64,000 nucleotides of DNA from Azadirachta indica (GCA_022749755.1 CM040447.1:15351087-15415086); one strand, 5' to 3'; counted from the first letter of the stretch, positions 39,755-54,000 are shown. Notes: a model not told the origin generated them from the sequence alone. Program-made: numbers and translations.

Positions 39755-40861
39755 TCAAGGCTGCTGCTGGGCATCCATATATCCAGCATCAACAAGAACT
39801 TTCTCTCTTTTAGCCAATTCAATATCTTCATCAACCATCATCTTCACCAACTGCTCAAACCCAACTTTAGGCTTCCAACCCAGCACTTTTCTTGCCTTGC
39901 TTGAATCGCCCTTCAGGTTATCGACCTCAGCTGGCCTAAAATACCTCTTATCAATCACCACATGATCCTTCCAATTCAATCCCACATACCCAAACGCCAC
40001 CTCTAGAAACTCCTCCACCGTATGTGACTCCTCCGTAGCCACCACGTAATCATCAGGTTTCTCCTGCTGTAACATCATCCACATTGCCTCCACGTAATCG
40101 CCAGCAAATCCCCAGTCTCTCGACGCTTGCAAATTACCCAAAAACAATTTACTCTGTAAACCAATCTTGATTCTCCCAACCGCACGTGTAATCTTTCTAG
40201 TAACAAAATTTTCACCTCTTCTTGGTGATTCGTGATTGAACAGAATGCCGTTACATGCGAAAAGCCCATAAGCTTCACGGTAATTAACAGTGTACCAATG
40301 TGCAGCGCATTTGGAAGCAGCATATGGAGATCTTGGATGGAAAGGAGAGGTTTCGGATTGCGGAGGAGGAGTGGATCCGAACATTTCGGATGATCCAGCT
40401 TGGTAGTAACGGATGTGGTTCCTACCAGTGGCGGCAATGTGAGATCTAACGGCTTCGAGGAGACGAAGGGCCCCAGTTGCGACAACATCGGCTGTGTAAT
40501 CAGGGATCTCGAAGGAGACTGCGACGTGGGACTGCGCTGCCAGGTTGTAGACCTCGTCCGGGAGAATGGTGTCGAGCCAACGACGGAGAGAGGAGGCGTC
40601 GCTGAGATCGGCGTAGTGGAGCTTCATTCGGGCCTTGTGAGCGTTGTGCGGATCGATGTAGATGTGATTAATACGCTGCGTATTGAAGTTGGACGAGCGA
40701 CGAATCAGGCCGTGGACTTCGTAGCCTGTGTTGAGTAGGAATTCCGTCAGATACGAACCGTCTTGTCCAGTAATTCCTGTGATCAGAGCGATTTTCCGTT
40801 GAGGGGTGGCGTCACCGTTAGCAGCGGATCCGGATCTAGATGAGTCATTTTCGGAGGCCAT
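39755..40861 (-). CDS. GMD1: GDP-mannose 4,6-dehydratase (GMD/MUR1), single exon
   Basis: Converts GDP-D-mannose to GDP-4-keto-6-deoxy-mannose, the first step of GDP-L-fucose synthesis for cell-wall and glycoprotein fucosylation; cytosolic. 368 residues, normal for plant GMD (about 360-373). Short-chain dehydrogenase (extended) fold: NADP-binding GITGQDG at 29-35 and [10 protein letters not shown] at 52-61, [12 protein letters not shown] at 108-118, catalytic Ser157/Glu159 in AGSSEMFG, catalytic Tyr180 and Lys184 in [16 protein letters not shown] at 214-224 and WKPKVGF near 339. Uninterrupted frame without introns, as in Arabidopsis GMD genes. The start is the first in-frame ATG, giving the usual 22-residue Ser-rich leader before QRKIALITG. 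The choice of GMD1 over the MUR1/GMD2 paralogue is not decided by the sequence. No sign of damage. Confidence 0.96.
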   Translation of the reverse strand: MASENDSSRSGSAANGDATPQRKIALITGITGQDGSYLTEFLLNTGYEVHGLIRRSSNFNTQRINHIYIDPHNAHKARMKLHYADLSDASSLRRWLDTILPDEVYNLAAQSHVAVSFEIPDYTADVVATGALRLLEAVRSHIAATGRNHIRYYQAGSSEMFGSTPPPQSETSPFHPRSPYAASKCAAHWYTVNYREAYGLFACNGILFNHESPRRGENFVTRKITRAVGRIKIGLQSKLFLGNLQASRDWGFAGDYVEAMWMMLQQEKPDDYVVATEESHTVEEFLEVAFGYVGLNWKDHVVIDKRYFRPAEVDNLKGDSSKARKVLGWKPKVGFEQLVKMMVDEDIELAKREKVLVDAGYMDAQQQP

Positions 40862-43800
40862 CGATGGATAATCCGGGTAATGTGTCGGATTTTAAAGGAA
40901 AATGAGAAGAAAGACGGAGCTTTGTTAAGTGACGGTGGACGAGAAATTTAGCGCTACTTGTTTACTTTAACTGAAACGCTTTATAGGCTAACGCGTGAAA
41001 TTAGGGTAATATGGTCAATGTGAGCATGAACGTGTGCGTGTCAAAATTGCCTGAACTCAACGACAGTTTCAATGGGCGCGGTGCATTTTGATTGGTGGAG
41101 CCCAGACAGTTGTCAAATTCCTATTGGCTTTGAGAGATGGGAAATTCCCCGCGATGGTAATTAAGAGTGGCAATATTTGTACACCAACTGTCGACTCACA
41201 CATGAAATTAGCTTCTACAAATTAATTTAAATTTACATGATTAATAAATAAATTATAATAATATAATATAAATAATAATTAAATTATGTTCGAAATTCAA
41301 CAAAATTAATTATTTAAATAATTATTTTATACTAATTTATTTATATTTAATATTTTTTTTATATATAATTATATTTTTAACATTTTAAAAAATATTTAAT
41401 ATTATTTAAAATAAAATTTGTTAACATTTTCATAAATAATATTATAATTTTTTAGAATATATATTAAAAATATATAAAAAAAATTATGTTAAATACATGA
41501 TATAATTATTAAATAAATAATTTATTAAATTGATTGGGTTAAAATTTTAATTCTTGACACGTTATTAAATGAATCAAAATCCAATTAACTTAAAAATATA
41601 TTATATTTTTATTTAATATTATACAAATATGACAAATTAATATGAATTTTTACCTCTAACTGTCTCTAACTGTAATATTGTGTGACCACGGACCATTCAC
41701 TTCACCAAATCTTTATATGTACTTTGAGCGGATGATACGTTTTTGAAGTTAACTAAAAACCCGTTCAAAATCCTTATTATGTCAGTTTTGCTAAGTGCAA
41801 AAATATATTCTAAAAATATTCCTATCGTATGATCACTGTAGTTTTGGGGGAAATTTTGCTGGACTCTAAAGCCCTACCTGTGGGCGAAAACTGAATATTT
41901 TGGAGTGCCCAAATTTTCTGGCCCTATTTCAAAGATCAGTAACCAACAGAATGATATATAATATAGGATATTATTAAATAGGCCCATTTAAATTCTAGTT
42001 GCCACATTGCCATGTATAAACTGTGAACTGTGAAGCCAACTCAGCAAGGAGGGCTGGTGTTTGGTAGGTCCAGCGCACATGAAGAAGGAAGAAGGAGAGT
42101 CGGCCCGGACCACGGGGGCTTGCCTGGGCCTACGGCTACAGCTGAAAGCAAGGCCCCATCTTTATTAAATCTTTAATAACACTAACCAGAAGACCCTCCA
42201 TTTTTATTTTTAATATTTACTTAAAAATATTACCAGCTACCCAGTTACAAGCAGCGGCACCCAAAGAGGGAAGCCGAAGCACACAAGATAATTGCCTACT
42301 TGAGTGTTAACATTAGATATCCAACTTAAACCCATTGGCTGCCCGGTTAGGTTTGGCCCACTAACAGCTAGTATTCCAACGACTGCTCTGTCCAGGGGAA
42401 ATTGAGCAATCGAGAAACAAACGATCGATCATCGATGCCCACTGAAGCATGGCCTGTAGTTGTGCCTCGCCACCAATTCCCGCTTGCTAGTTGCTGATAC
42501 AGCAAAGCAATCAACCCCAACTCTAAAGGCGTAATTATACCAAGTAATTTGAATTTATTACTAGTCTTAAATTATTTCTGTTTGGTGAATTCATATAAAT
42601 CTGTTCGAGATTTTGTGAAAAAGATAAATGATTAATTATGTTTATTTGGTATTAGATTTTCTAAAATTGGTTCATCAATAATTTTATATGCTACAAAAAT
42701 TAACTAATCATGAAATATGAATGAAATCAAAGAAAAAGCATTACAATTTTAACCGATTCCTTTTTAATTGCCTCTAAAGAATATATGTAATAGGGAAGTT
42801 AGATAAAAGTTAGGTAAACAATCTCTGGGTACGGTCTTAACAAAGAGAATTAGTGTCAAAATTCGTCAGAATATATGAAAAAAAGTTTTGATTTCTAACA
42901 TAATTGTATTTGTCGTGGGCTTCAAAAATTAATTTCTAAATTCAAAGATAAGGATATATATTTGTTGATTGATACTTTTTTTTAAATATACGATTTTTTT
43001 AATCACTGGAAATTCTCGTACTATTTATAAATTTTAGTTTTTTTTTTAGTTTCACGCATTAATGTATGCATCAACATAAAAAAACATCAAATATAACATA
43101 ATTTTAATCATTACACATGATTATTCATTATCACTGGGAAGAAGAAAAGTATTCATAATTGTTGTGAAATACATATAAGAACAAGTGCAATTAGAAATTT
43201 AGAATGTAGTTAATAAATCAATACGATCCTCCATACTGATTGGGCTAAATCAGGAGGCCTGAACATGACTTGACCATTTTATAAGCCCATCCCCGCCTGA
43301 ACATTTGCTCTTTAGTAAACGGAGTTTGATCAATAGATTATAACGAAGTAGAAATAACCCAAATCAGAAAATGAAAAGGGGGCGGAGGGGCTTTGAAATT
43401 AATTAAGCAAAACAAATTAATCAAGTTTTACTTTGTCGCATTTAAAAAAAAAAAAGAATAAACGACGTGTAAATAATAAAAGTAGGGAGAGCATCTTAAT
43501 TCTGTTTAAATTTAAATTTAAGAAAAATAGAAAAAAAAAAAAAGGTGAAACAAGGGAAGGGAATAAAAAAGAAAAGATAATGAGATGATATGTATCGACT
43601 GCGGGGAAGGGCAGCTGTGCTGTGTGAGCGTGACGGTATTGATATTGATATTGATATTTGATATTTGATATTTGATATTTGATGCTGATACTGAAAGGGA
43701 GCCGTATATTGATTCTTTCGATGGCGCAGTATGGGGCGCATGCTGTACCATCGGAGCGATGTTCAATGGGTAGCTTTTTTCGATTCCTCTCATTTCCTTT

Positions 43801-46800
43801 CATTCTTTCTAGCTCTCATTCCTGGCCCATATGGCTACTAGCCTACCGAGGATAGCTATAGGCTCAATTAACCAAGCTCATCTCATCTCATCTCAGCTTC
43901 TTCCAAATGCTACAGCATATATCATTTGTCTCTGAAACAAAATAGTAGTATACTTCTGTTCAACAGTGGCCTACCATTGCATTGCATCTCCGTTTTTAAA
44001 TTTTTCAAATTCGGCTGGCTTTAAAATTTATTATCAAAGTAAAATTGACGAGTAAAATGAGCTTGAGGTATTTAGGTTAGGCTACCGTGTGCTTGGGAAC
44101 TGGGATGTCTGCAAATCGAGAGAGGATTCTCAAATCTGCTGAAAAGGCCACTGGTCCTTATTCATTTCTCATTATGTATCAATTTGACCATTTTACCTAT
44201 TAAACAAAATATTATTTATATATATTACTACAGTAAAACAAAATGGAATTTACCAGGGAAGTGAAAGAAGTAAAAAAAAAAAAAAAAAAAAAAAAAGTGT
44301 GGGGGGTTAAAACAGAAGACGATGGAGGAGGGGGGCAGGGGTGAGGGTGGGTAGGGCCAGAGGAGCCGGTTCGTGAGTGGTTGGCGTTACGTTAACTGTA
44401 GTGCTTGTGTCGTAGACTTTTATGAAGAAGGATGGTACATTGCCTTTTGTTTCCATGGGATTGCTCAGATTTCCAATAAAACCTAAGGACTGTTCAATGG
44501 ACGACATAGCATATGTTGGGTTATAATTACATATATTACCTTTTTTCTTACGCTTGTTGAATGGACGACCCATTTAATTTCTTTCAGCAATACAAACTCT
44601 TTTTGTTTTTATCCATCGACATAACCAACTCACTCCTCTTTCTTTTTTCTTTTCAGTATTACACAAAAATTATATTCGTTTCTGTCAATTGTCTTTAATT
44701 TGCATAAGCTTCACTTACTAATTAATATTAGAAAGTAACGTCATCAAAACGACACATTATTTTGTCAATTATCTTGCTAACGAAAAAATGAAATCAGACT
44801 AATGTTATATATACAGAATTTCATAACTTAATTGAGAGCATATTTTTCTTTTTCTTTTATTTTGAAAACTTAATTGAGAGCATATTTAAAAAATTATACT
44901 AAAGCAAAACAAATTTCTTAATGGGCGAAAACCCGAGGGAGGGAGCAATGCTGCTTGAACTGCTTTTCAACTGTAAACACAACTCACATTTTGGTCTTTC
45001 ACCCCTAGTCATTACGAACATTTTTATGTTTAACGTTTTTACAAAAAGAAAATAAAAAATAAAAAATTATATAAAATATATAACAATAATATAATTTTAT
45101 TATAGTAGTTGTATCTATATTCTCTATTATTAATAGATTGAATAATTTTATTCAAAAGTTTTTACCATATATATTTGTATAATATCTTAGAGTGAAAAGT
45201 TAAAAATTTAAATTGTTTTTTGTCGTCCGAAAAACACAATGATGAATTTCCATATGGTTCCATCATAGCACGTGATCATTTTCATTTACCTAACACATTC
45301 GGTGCTTGTAAATATATGAAGACATCTAATCTTCTAGAAGAAGATATTTGATGAAAGATACCCTTATAAATATAGTTAGTAACAATTATTAATGCGTGAT
45401 TCTCATTAAAAAAAAAAAAATGCGAGCTTAGTGAAGTGTTAATCCAGTGATAGTGAGAATTAACCCACACAACAATTATGCAATTCCCAGTTCCCACGCA
45501 CTTCATTTTTGTTTAGCACTTACCTATTACATGATATAATATTTAAATGATAAATACTTTATTACAAACTATTATATATTTTAATCATAAAATAAATTAT
45601 ATTGGTTATTGTTGGTGTTTTTATTTTGAATATATGTTTAAAATAAAGTAACAGTACTATAAAATAATTGATAAAATAATACAAAATTATGTTTTTTTTA
45701 TCTTATCAATTGAAGAAAATCATTAATAAATTAAATATTATCTTCGAAAGTTTTGAATGTTAGGTGTCATAATTTTTTTTAAAGATTAAAAAATATTAAA
45801 TGAGAAAAGTATTGGTTCAAAGAACACTATATTAAAATGGTTGATTGATGACTTTAATATGGATAATTTTAGAGGGAATCTAGTTTAATATATGCTTGAG
45901 TTTAGAATGGAATGAGATTGTAATATGTATGTGGTTGAAAAAACTTTAATTATTCTGAAGAAATGAACGAAAAGAAGAAATGTATTGTAGTAGTTCAAAT
46001 TAAATTTTGCTTCGAACTTGAAACACAAGTATTTCGTCATCAGCAGAGTGCAGTACTTAGGGGAGGAATCTGATTCTGGGATAGATCAGTGGACTGGTCC
46101 TTTCTTTGTAGCTCAAGCGACCCAGCCATTCCCTTATCATCAAAACTTTCTTGGACTTACTCTTTCTTGTAAGCCCTTCAAAACTTTAATATTGTTTTCG
46201 CAAATATATATATATATATATATGTATATATATGTATATATGTGTGTGTGTGTGTTTTATATGAATTAAAGCAGTTGACAAAAATATTCACATTAGTTGT
46301 CAACTTTACGAACAAATGAAAATTAAGCTTGGAACTAAAGCTTTTTTTTTTTTAAATCTCAAATTTTAATGTTTAAAAATTAAATAATTTAAATATATAA
46401 TGCTATTTTTTATTTATCACGTCTAAATATAAATATTTAAAAATTGTTTAATTTTTATATAAAGTTATTAACTCTAGGCATATAATAATATAGAGAAGAC
46501 AAAATTGTTTTGAGTACCCGCATAACCAAAACACCTATTATTTCAAAGGTAGGAGAATTGGTTATTCACATATAATTTGATAGTTAGAGGCAAATTGGAA
46601 ACTAAGCCAATGATAATGGCAATTAAAAAGATTTTTCATGAAAAAATAGAGATGTCTCCTGCATTAACCGTAATATGTGGAAGTATAATTTTATAGAATT
46701 ATTCAGTCTAAATATACTACAAGAAGAAAAGAAGTAAGATGATGGAATAAAAAACTCTAGGATAAAGAATATCATAACAATATTTGATTTGAAAAATTTA

Positions 46801-48180
46801 GATATTCTTATATATAATTAAGATAAGATAAATTTTACATATTAAAAGCTATATAAAGACACAATTGCTAAAGTTTTTAGAATTAAGTTGAAAAATAAAC
46901 ACTTCAAAATATCTAGATACTGAAATAATTAGATTTAAATTTGAAAATAAGAAACAGAAAATACTAAGTGATGAAGTCAAGACTTTGTTTGAAATTGTGA
47001 GAGCTTTTGTTGTATTTCGAATGTAAAACTAAAAAAGAAATTGATACTATTAATTTTTAATAAGACTTATTTAATTCTGTATTAATATTTTAATTTTAAA
47101 ATTATACACGTTAATAACAATAAATACTCAGTTAATTGAGGTAAGCTCCAAAAAGAGTTGTTACAGAGGAACAAACAACATTACCGACAATGTTTCAAAA
47201 TATGTTAGAAACAACCAAAGCCAAGCAAGGGTAAAAATATCTGACACCTTTCTGTTTTGTTTTGGTGATTTGTAATAGAGTAAACATAATGTTGTTTCAA
47301 GGAAAATTCCTTGGTAATTAAGATTCCCCACTTATGTAATACAGAAGGGTTTTCTCTACCACTGACAAAATTTTCTTCGAAAAGGAAATTATCATCCGAT
47401 TGCGGGTTCAGTGTATGAATTTTACACTTGCAATTAGACTAGCTAGTTATAATTAGATGTTGATTAAAAGTAAAACCATCCGACAATAAATAATTGGTTT
47501 TGGGTCATATATTTTATATTTTTTTGGTGAGAAATTTTAAGAAAAAAAATGGAGAACTGACAAAACCTTCAACATATTTGCACAAAAATTTAAGTTCAAG
47601 TACCTAATTTAAAATTTTAATCATTAAAAATTCATACAATTTTGTAAAATGACTCGTAACGATTTTTAATATTGAAAATAGAGTTTCTTATTTTCATTTC
47701 CAGTATTACTAGATATAGTATTTTTAATCATCATTCTGAAACAATATTTTAAATTATCTATTGGCCTTTGTCTCTTGGAAAATTAAAAAGAAACACTTTT
47801 ATAGCCAATGTTTATCATTATTACACTTACAATTGGATATTTAACTAAGAATTGAGAATTGATATTAATGTAATTTAACACCGTCTTAAGAATTTATGTC
47901 TAGATGAAATTTATTTTTGTTTAAGAAAAATTTATCAGAGCACCACAGTAGATAACACTACAGTAGAACATGAAGTCCTTCTTTATTGAAGAGAATTAAA
48001 GAGAAAGAGAAACAGTTATCTCCAATCTATCACTGAATGCATGGCTTGCAATTGGAAATGATGATTTTTAGAAGAACAGAAAATATATGTGAAAATAAAG
48101 AATTTTAATTTATTTTTTCAATACTTATCATCAACGTCCTTTATATTTATATATATATATATATATATATATTTTTTGCC
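40862..48180. other. Gene-poor AT-rich interval
   Basis: About 7.3 kb without a recognisable gene. 41200-41660 is extremely AT-rich. Simple repeats include poly-A near 44272-44296 and a TA/TG tract near 46205-46256. Two GC-richer islands (42000-42500 and 44300-44580) gave no coherent protein. Confidence 0.55.
43634..43688. repeat. GATATT/GATATTT minisatellite
   Basis: Short array that switches from 6-bp units (GATATT) to 7-bp units (GATATTT). It makes the overlapping minus-strand open frames here (43417-43803) spurious. Confidence 0.85.
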
Positions 48181-48269
48181 AGCCGAGAGCCGACTACCTT
48201 TCATGAATATGAGATATCTGTAGCCATTAGATTTGAAAAGACATTTAAACAAATGAAATTATGGCCGTT

Positions 48270-48838
48270 GGATTGTCTGCACTTTGTTAGACAGGCTTTA
48301 CCCCATTCCATGCGCCAAAAACAAAAAACAAAAAATGATGACGCCTACACACCATTGGTGAAAGTAAACCCCACACCCCACTGCGTAAAATTTCAGTCCC
48401 ATCAACCTCCGGGAATCACATGATCACGCGTTATAATACGGTTTATTATCGATCAGCTTACGTAAACCTCGTACACGTTTAAACATGCCACCTCAGAATT
48501 GCCTTCCGATAACTTCATCTCCATCGTTGATTCGTTATTACCCCGCGTAATATTAATCATCTAGGGTTTATGATTAACATCGACGTCACGGCAATAAGCA
48601 AGCAAAGTTGGAGAGAGAGAGACAGAATGTGTTCGTACTGTCTAGCTCTAAGTTCACCATTTTATATACTGGAGCTCTTCTTGCCTTTCCTTATTTTAAC
48701 TCAGAGTCTCCAACTGAAGAATTAAGTTTTGCTCCTGTTTTAGCTCGTAAAAAGTTAAGTTATTTTCAGATTTAGCTTTCACTCTGTAGTCTCTGTAATC
48801 AAAAGGGTAGGTGTCGAGCCAAAGCTTCTACTATTAAC
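48270..48838 (+). promoter_or_regulatory. Promoter and leader of family member 1
   Basis: Shares ordered blocks with the regions before 55225 and 63796: GGATTGTCTGCACT near 48278, CATGCGCCAAAAAC near 48310, ATGCCACCTCAGAATTGC near 48485, CTTCATCTCCATCGTTGATT at 48513, and GATTAACATCGACG near 48571. TATA-like TTTTATATACTGG near 48660. An AG-rich run (GGAGAGAGAGAGAC) lies near 48610. Confidence 0.65.
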
Positions 48839-51063
48839 ATGGAGTCAGGAAAGGAGCTGGACCTGAATGAGTTGCCTTCAGACGACAATGAACAAGCTTT
48901 TCAGGTATTCTATATTTAGGGTTTTTGTTCGACCACTCTGAGATGTTCTTTCAACCACTTTTTCTTCTTCTTTTGTTTTACTGGTTAATCATGAGGTTAG
49001 TTTATTTATTTTTTTGCTCTGTGTTTCCTTAGTTCTATAGCAGTTCGTCTTGGTTAGTGCTTAGTTGAAGATGACTTGTTAAAGCTAGTGAAAATATTTT
49101 CCGTTCAATGCTGGTCTTTGACGAGCGCTTACCTCATTTTACTTTTGAACATGTGTTTTTCCTTCAGTGTTTCGGAACTTTTCTTGCTTAAGTTCAATAG
49201 AAAGATTAATTATGTAAGTCATACTCCTTCGATAATTATTTTTTAACAGGAACAAGGATTACCTCTGTTTGAAATTTTTTGTCATATATTTCACAACTTC
49301 ACTATTTGGCTATAGTACTTAGCAATTATGTGGACAGGAAAACATGTACTTGCATTAGTATCAGCTAAGGACAATAATCTTTCAATAATTGTTTATTAGT
49401 GAATAGTGAATGTTGTTGGGCTTGTGTTGTTTTATGTATGCGTAAACAATATAATTTATATATAATTAGCAAACTAAGATGGAAAAAATTAATAACACAT
49501 AAAATTCAAAAATAGATGCAAAATTTTAAAATTGTTCAAATCTGTTGCCAACAGTGCGTAACTTTTAGATTTATGTCTAACTTCGTTTTGGAGCTGTAAT
49601 ATTTCATATTGTCCATAATTAAGAAGTTGTTGATGGGATTTAATAGTATTGTTCTAAGCCTCTGCTTGGAGTTTTTTTTTTTTTTTCGAAAAAAAAAAGG
49701 GTTGTTGATGGGACTATTTCTTTGTCTGCAATTTTAGCAGGAGAAGTTTCCTCCAACAAAGAGGACAGTAGATATTGATTTGAACGAAACTTGCCCCGAA
49801 TTGGATTATGCTTATACTACCCCTATTAAATTGGAGATGGAAATCAACCAATCAGATGAAAACTGGAATTATCCTCATCAGGCAAGAAGATTTTATATCC
49901 CATTTTAATTACAGAATATAATTATTCTATTGTATCTAAAATTGTTTTGGAAAGTGAACTGATTTATATAGTCAAGAACTATTGGCTGAACAGGCATTTC
50001 AGACATGGATTAATTACGCTCGAGCACTGAAAGCAGGACCGAGTGATCCATCAAAAGCTACGGGTTCTGTAAGAGCTGTGCACCCGGAAACTAATAGCGT
50101 ACACAAGATTAGGAGAGGCTTAAGGGATATTATTCCTGAACCTACATTAAAATCACCATTCATCAGATTGCACCCAAGCCACCAGTAAACCCACCCGTTC
50201 AGACCGCACCCAAACCACATGCTCAAGAGAGCTCTTACACTATGCCAAAGGAGCTGCAAATATTCCATACTCAGCTATTTGATCATCAGTTCCAAAAACT
50301 TGATGCTCACCCATTTGAATCGCAAATATTCCATAATCAACCACTTCTGCGGCAACTCTATGCTCAGGCGTTTCAGCTGCAAAAAGTGCTCGATGCTATG
50401 CCATTTGAGGTGCAACAACTCTACGTTCATTTACTTCAGCAGCAAGAAATCTATGCTCAGCGTCTTCAGCAGGAAAAAATTGATGCACTGCGAATTCAGC
50501 GGCAGCTACAACTCGATGCTCAGAGACGTCAGCAGCAGCAACAAGTTGATGCTCAACGACTTCGGAGGCAACTGCTCGACGCCCATCCATTTCAGCAGCA
50601 ACAAGTCTACACCCAGCGAATTCAGCCGCAACCACTCCATGCCCATCCATTTCAGCTGCAAAAACTCGATACTCAGCCACTTTATGCACAACAACTCTAT
50701 GTGCAACCGTTTCAGCTGCAGGCATCCAGTAGTGCAGCGATGGCAGAGCCGGCTGGTAGCATTGATCATCGCTTTGATGTTTTCAAACCGACAAGGGGTA
50801 TTGAACATCCTCAGCCGAGTGACACAATTTTAGAACCTTGCCGGCCCCACTGCCCTTATCTTCATAAAAAGTCTTGTCGATTGGAGAATCACGACAAATT
50901 CAAGCACTCAAAGAGTAATGGAGATGAAGATGATTGCTCTAACCCTGATTGTCAAGACTCTGCAGCGCATATCGGGGAGACTTCGGTTGGCGAGTACTTT
51001 ACACCGATGACCTTGAAAATGTTACAAGAGATCAGAAAGAGGGTGAGAGACAAAATCAAATAA
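48839..51063 (+). CDS. Member 1 of an unrecognised family: DLN-motif, Gln-rich repeat protein
   Basis: Function unknown. Model: exons 48839-48904, 49738-49881, 49994-50068, 50167-51063; 393 residues. Intron 2 needs a GC donor (CAG/GCAAGA), and acceptor 1 is a TAGCAG tandem site. Intron 3 (98 nt, GTAAGA to ATCAG) explains an otherwise broken frame. Exon 1 carries LDLNELP (residues 7-13), fitting both EAR patterns (LxLxL, DLNxxP); exon 2 carries DIDLNET and IKLE (a SUMO consensus site) in an acidic stretch with NW. Exon 4, about residues 120-285, is built of about 14 degenerate units of 10-11 residues, consensus LDAQxFQxQQ. The end holds a Cys/His cluster (CRPHCPYLHKKSC, then C and H to about 50 residues on) and a basic terminus. 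The EAR motifs suggest a nuclear repressor or cofactor; this is inference. Confidence 0.65.
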
Positions 51064-54000
51064 TTAATAAATTAGCTAGCTAATGGTAATATAGCTTAAC
51101 CTCGAAGGATTTATCAGAATCCGTATGCAAGTTTCATTTTTCTTCTTTTATTTGCCAAGTAATGTTGTATTGTTCGTTGAGTCGTTTAATGAATTATAAG
51201 TACTTGTTTTTGTTAGTATATTCTTAGTATTCTGAATTGAAGTCTATGTATTTATTATGATATGTCAATATATAATTTTTATTGATGCTAAAGGATCTGC
51301 AACAAATAGAAGTTATCCGGAAGTGAAATTTGACTTGTTAATTAAGTCCTGAACCATTTGCTCCCGTAATTATTGAGCACAATTTTAGAATGATTATTGC
51401 GTCAATAATGCTGACCACCAGGGAAAAGTGAAAAGATACTGTGAAATTGTGTAACAAGCGCCATTATCGTTTTCATAGAAGTAGCCGATCACAATCCCTG
51501 GATCGATTTATTTATGTGGTAGGTTCGTGATGAAGCTTAGATTTTATTTATACCACAAATAAATAAATTAAATTAACAGTAACCTTGAGGTTCCACATTG
51601 ATGGTTTACCTCTAGGCCGCCAGCCGGCAGACATTTTCCGAGGTAAAAAGGGTGTTCGGACACATAATATCTACAAATGGTTAAATAATTAAGGAGACAG
51701 AGAGAAAAGAAACATAAATTAGAGAAGTGTTTATACATCAGAAAAATAAATTAATAAATACATTAAAGTGAAACATTTTTACTGAACCGTTTAGTATCAA
51801 GACAATATTACATGTGATGGATTTTTTTTTTATTTTAATCAAAATTAGAATCAGTTAATTCAAAATGAGCATACATGTAATTTGTTTTTATTAAATTAGC
51901 GTAATACATAATGCAGTAAGATGATTTACATAATATATGACACGTTTAATATACAGTTTGTAATCTATTTTATATATTGTTTCATTTTGCTAATTTTTTT
52001 TTTTTTTTTTGTATTTTAGACGTGTTTGAAATACTTTTAGCAGTTAGTAAGAATACATAATGACGCCTTGAAGAAATCAAATCGTGTCTAAACCGCGTAT
52101 GCATGCCATAAATAATCCAAGTTACGTTGACCCACAATCTCATATTATATATTTGTGTTAAATTAGAAGTTAGGCGGCATTGACCAAAAAAGCTGCGTCC
52201 AAATATATCGGGAGTTTCAAATTATAATTGACGACACAACTAAACAGAAGCAAATATAACTTGCTTAATTTCTCTTTGTCAGGTTATTGCCGTTGGACGA
52301 ATTTACAAACACAACACACGTGGTGGGGTTGCATATATTATCGACATGATCAATTATCAATACAAAATTAATAATTGTGCCATGTAATCAATAATATCGT
52401 CACCCTATGCCCCATGAGCCCACGAGAAAAAAACAAAACAAAACAAATTCCGACATTACATCGATCGATCGTGGGCACATGAGCCCGGCACTTGAGTTTC
52501 AGTTTTTCAACTATATATATAAAGTGTCTTTTTGTGAGCAATAAATTATTGTCAATTTAATTCAGATATTAATTATGTGGATGTTCCAACTAGAAGGACA
52601 CTACTGGGATGGGCAGCAAATAAAACTCGCATGCATGTATCTTTGTAGTTAGATTATATGTGCTGGTCGATGCCGGTCCAAGGCCTACAATCATGACTCA
52701 ACATAAGGTCAACCTACAGAATTAATGCATTTCTAGTCCCAGGTTAAGTCCAAAAAACACAGCATGTAGCTTTATGCAGCCTTGTCACAAGGTAATCTTT
52801 ATGCTATAAGACTAAAATTCTATACTACTTCAAATATGTGAACTAATTAAGCTGCGTACCGGCTACTTCTCAATATATGTACACTCAAATTCTCTATTCA
52901 AGCTGTGAGTTTCGGAAATTGCTTAAACTAACAAGAAGTTTAATTTATCTAACTATAATAATTTACATTCCTGTTAAATTATTAAATAGATATGTGACAT
53001 ATATACATCACATGGTCTAATCTAACATACGGTGATCTGATATCTGAATTATATTATAAGACTTGTATTCGTTGATTGCAACATTGCATATCTAGATACT
53101 GTTCAGTCCCAGTAGAAAAAACTAATAAATTAAAGTCTTGATACTGTTAATAATGTTTGGACTTTAGTATCTTTAGGAAGAGAGAAGACTTTTTTTTTAA
53201 AAAAAACAGGTTTACACGTTGGACTTCCAAATATTAAAGTTTATTCCACAATGCGGCTGCACTTAATTAGAACAAGAAACCCACTAGTAAATAGCATTGC
53301 TATTCCTTGTAATGATGCAATTACACAAGTCAATCAAGCGTCAGATCATGTGGTGTTCATTGGCACTAATGTTTGCGTCAACTATTAATTAATGATAAAT
53401 CTTAAAAGGTTCAATTATCTCTTTCTATGCTAGTGGTGATACGTGGGGTTAATTGTCCTTTGTCGAAGCTTCAAATATTAATTAATTAGTTATTTTATGT
53501 TATATTATATTATCAAAAAGTTTAATAGTAAATTTATCTAAAGTGAGACGATCATGGTTACAGATAACTTCATCAAGAAAAAATATTATTTTAACAAGTC
53601 TAATACTATTTCAAGTCAGCGTGCAGTCGTTCCGACAGAAAGATTTTGAATGAATGGTTTACGTTTTTGAGGAGAACAAAGTTTGCATGGTGCACTTCGC
53701 TTTACGAAAATTTACTACTAACTAAATTACAGCTTAATCGCGTGTTATATATACTTATAGAGCTTAACTAAATTTTAAATGGCCCAACTCAATCTCTTTT
53801 ATGATGTGCCGATCTAACTTTTGGGAAAGATAAACATTATATAAGCAATTTTTTATGTATAAGATTAGATAAAAATTTGTTTTTTAAACAATTTTTGTGA
53901 GTTTAAATTAAAAAACAAATATAAATCTTCGCAGACTGAATTCGACCCAAAAAAATTTACATTAGTCATAAATATAAGCATAAGCAAAGTGAAGCATAAG

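Noticed and set aside
43417..43803. Three overlapping minus-strand open frames
   Set aside because: They run through a GATATT minisatellite and poly-A runs; the protein is low-complexity Ile/Ser/Tyr.
44307..44573. Minus-strand open frame of 88 codons in a GC-richer island
   Set aside because: No recognisable domain, no splice partners and a poly-A tract next to it; could be a leader of something lost but not supportable.
50219..50833. Open frame of 204 codons overlapping the Gln-rich exon, and two long antisense frames
   Set aside because: They are shadows of the repetitive CAG-rich coding sequence; the sense frame with the Gln-rich repeat continues past them to a sensible C-terminus.
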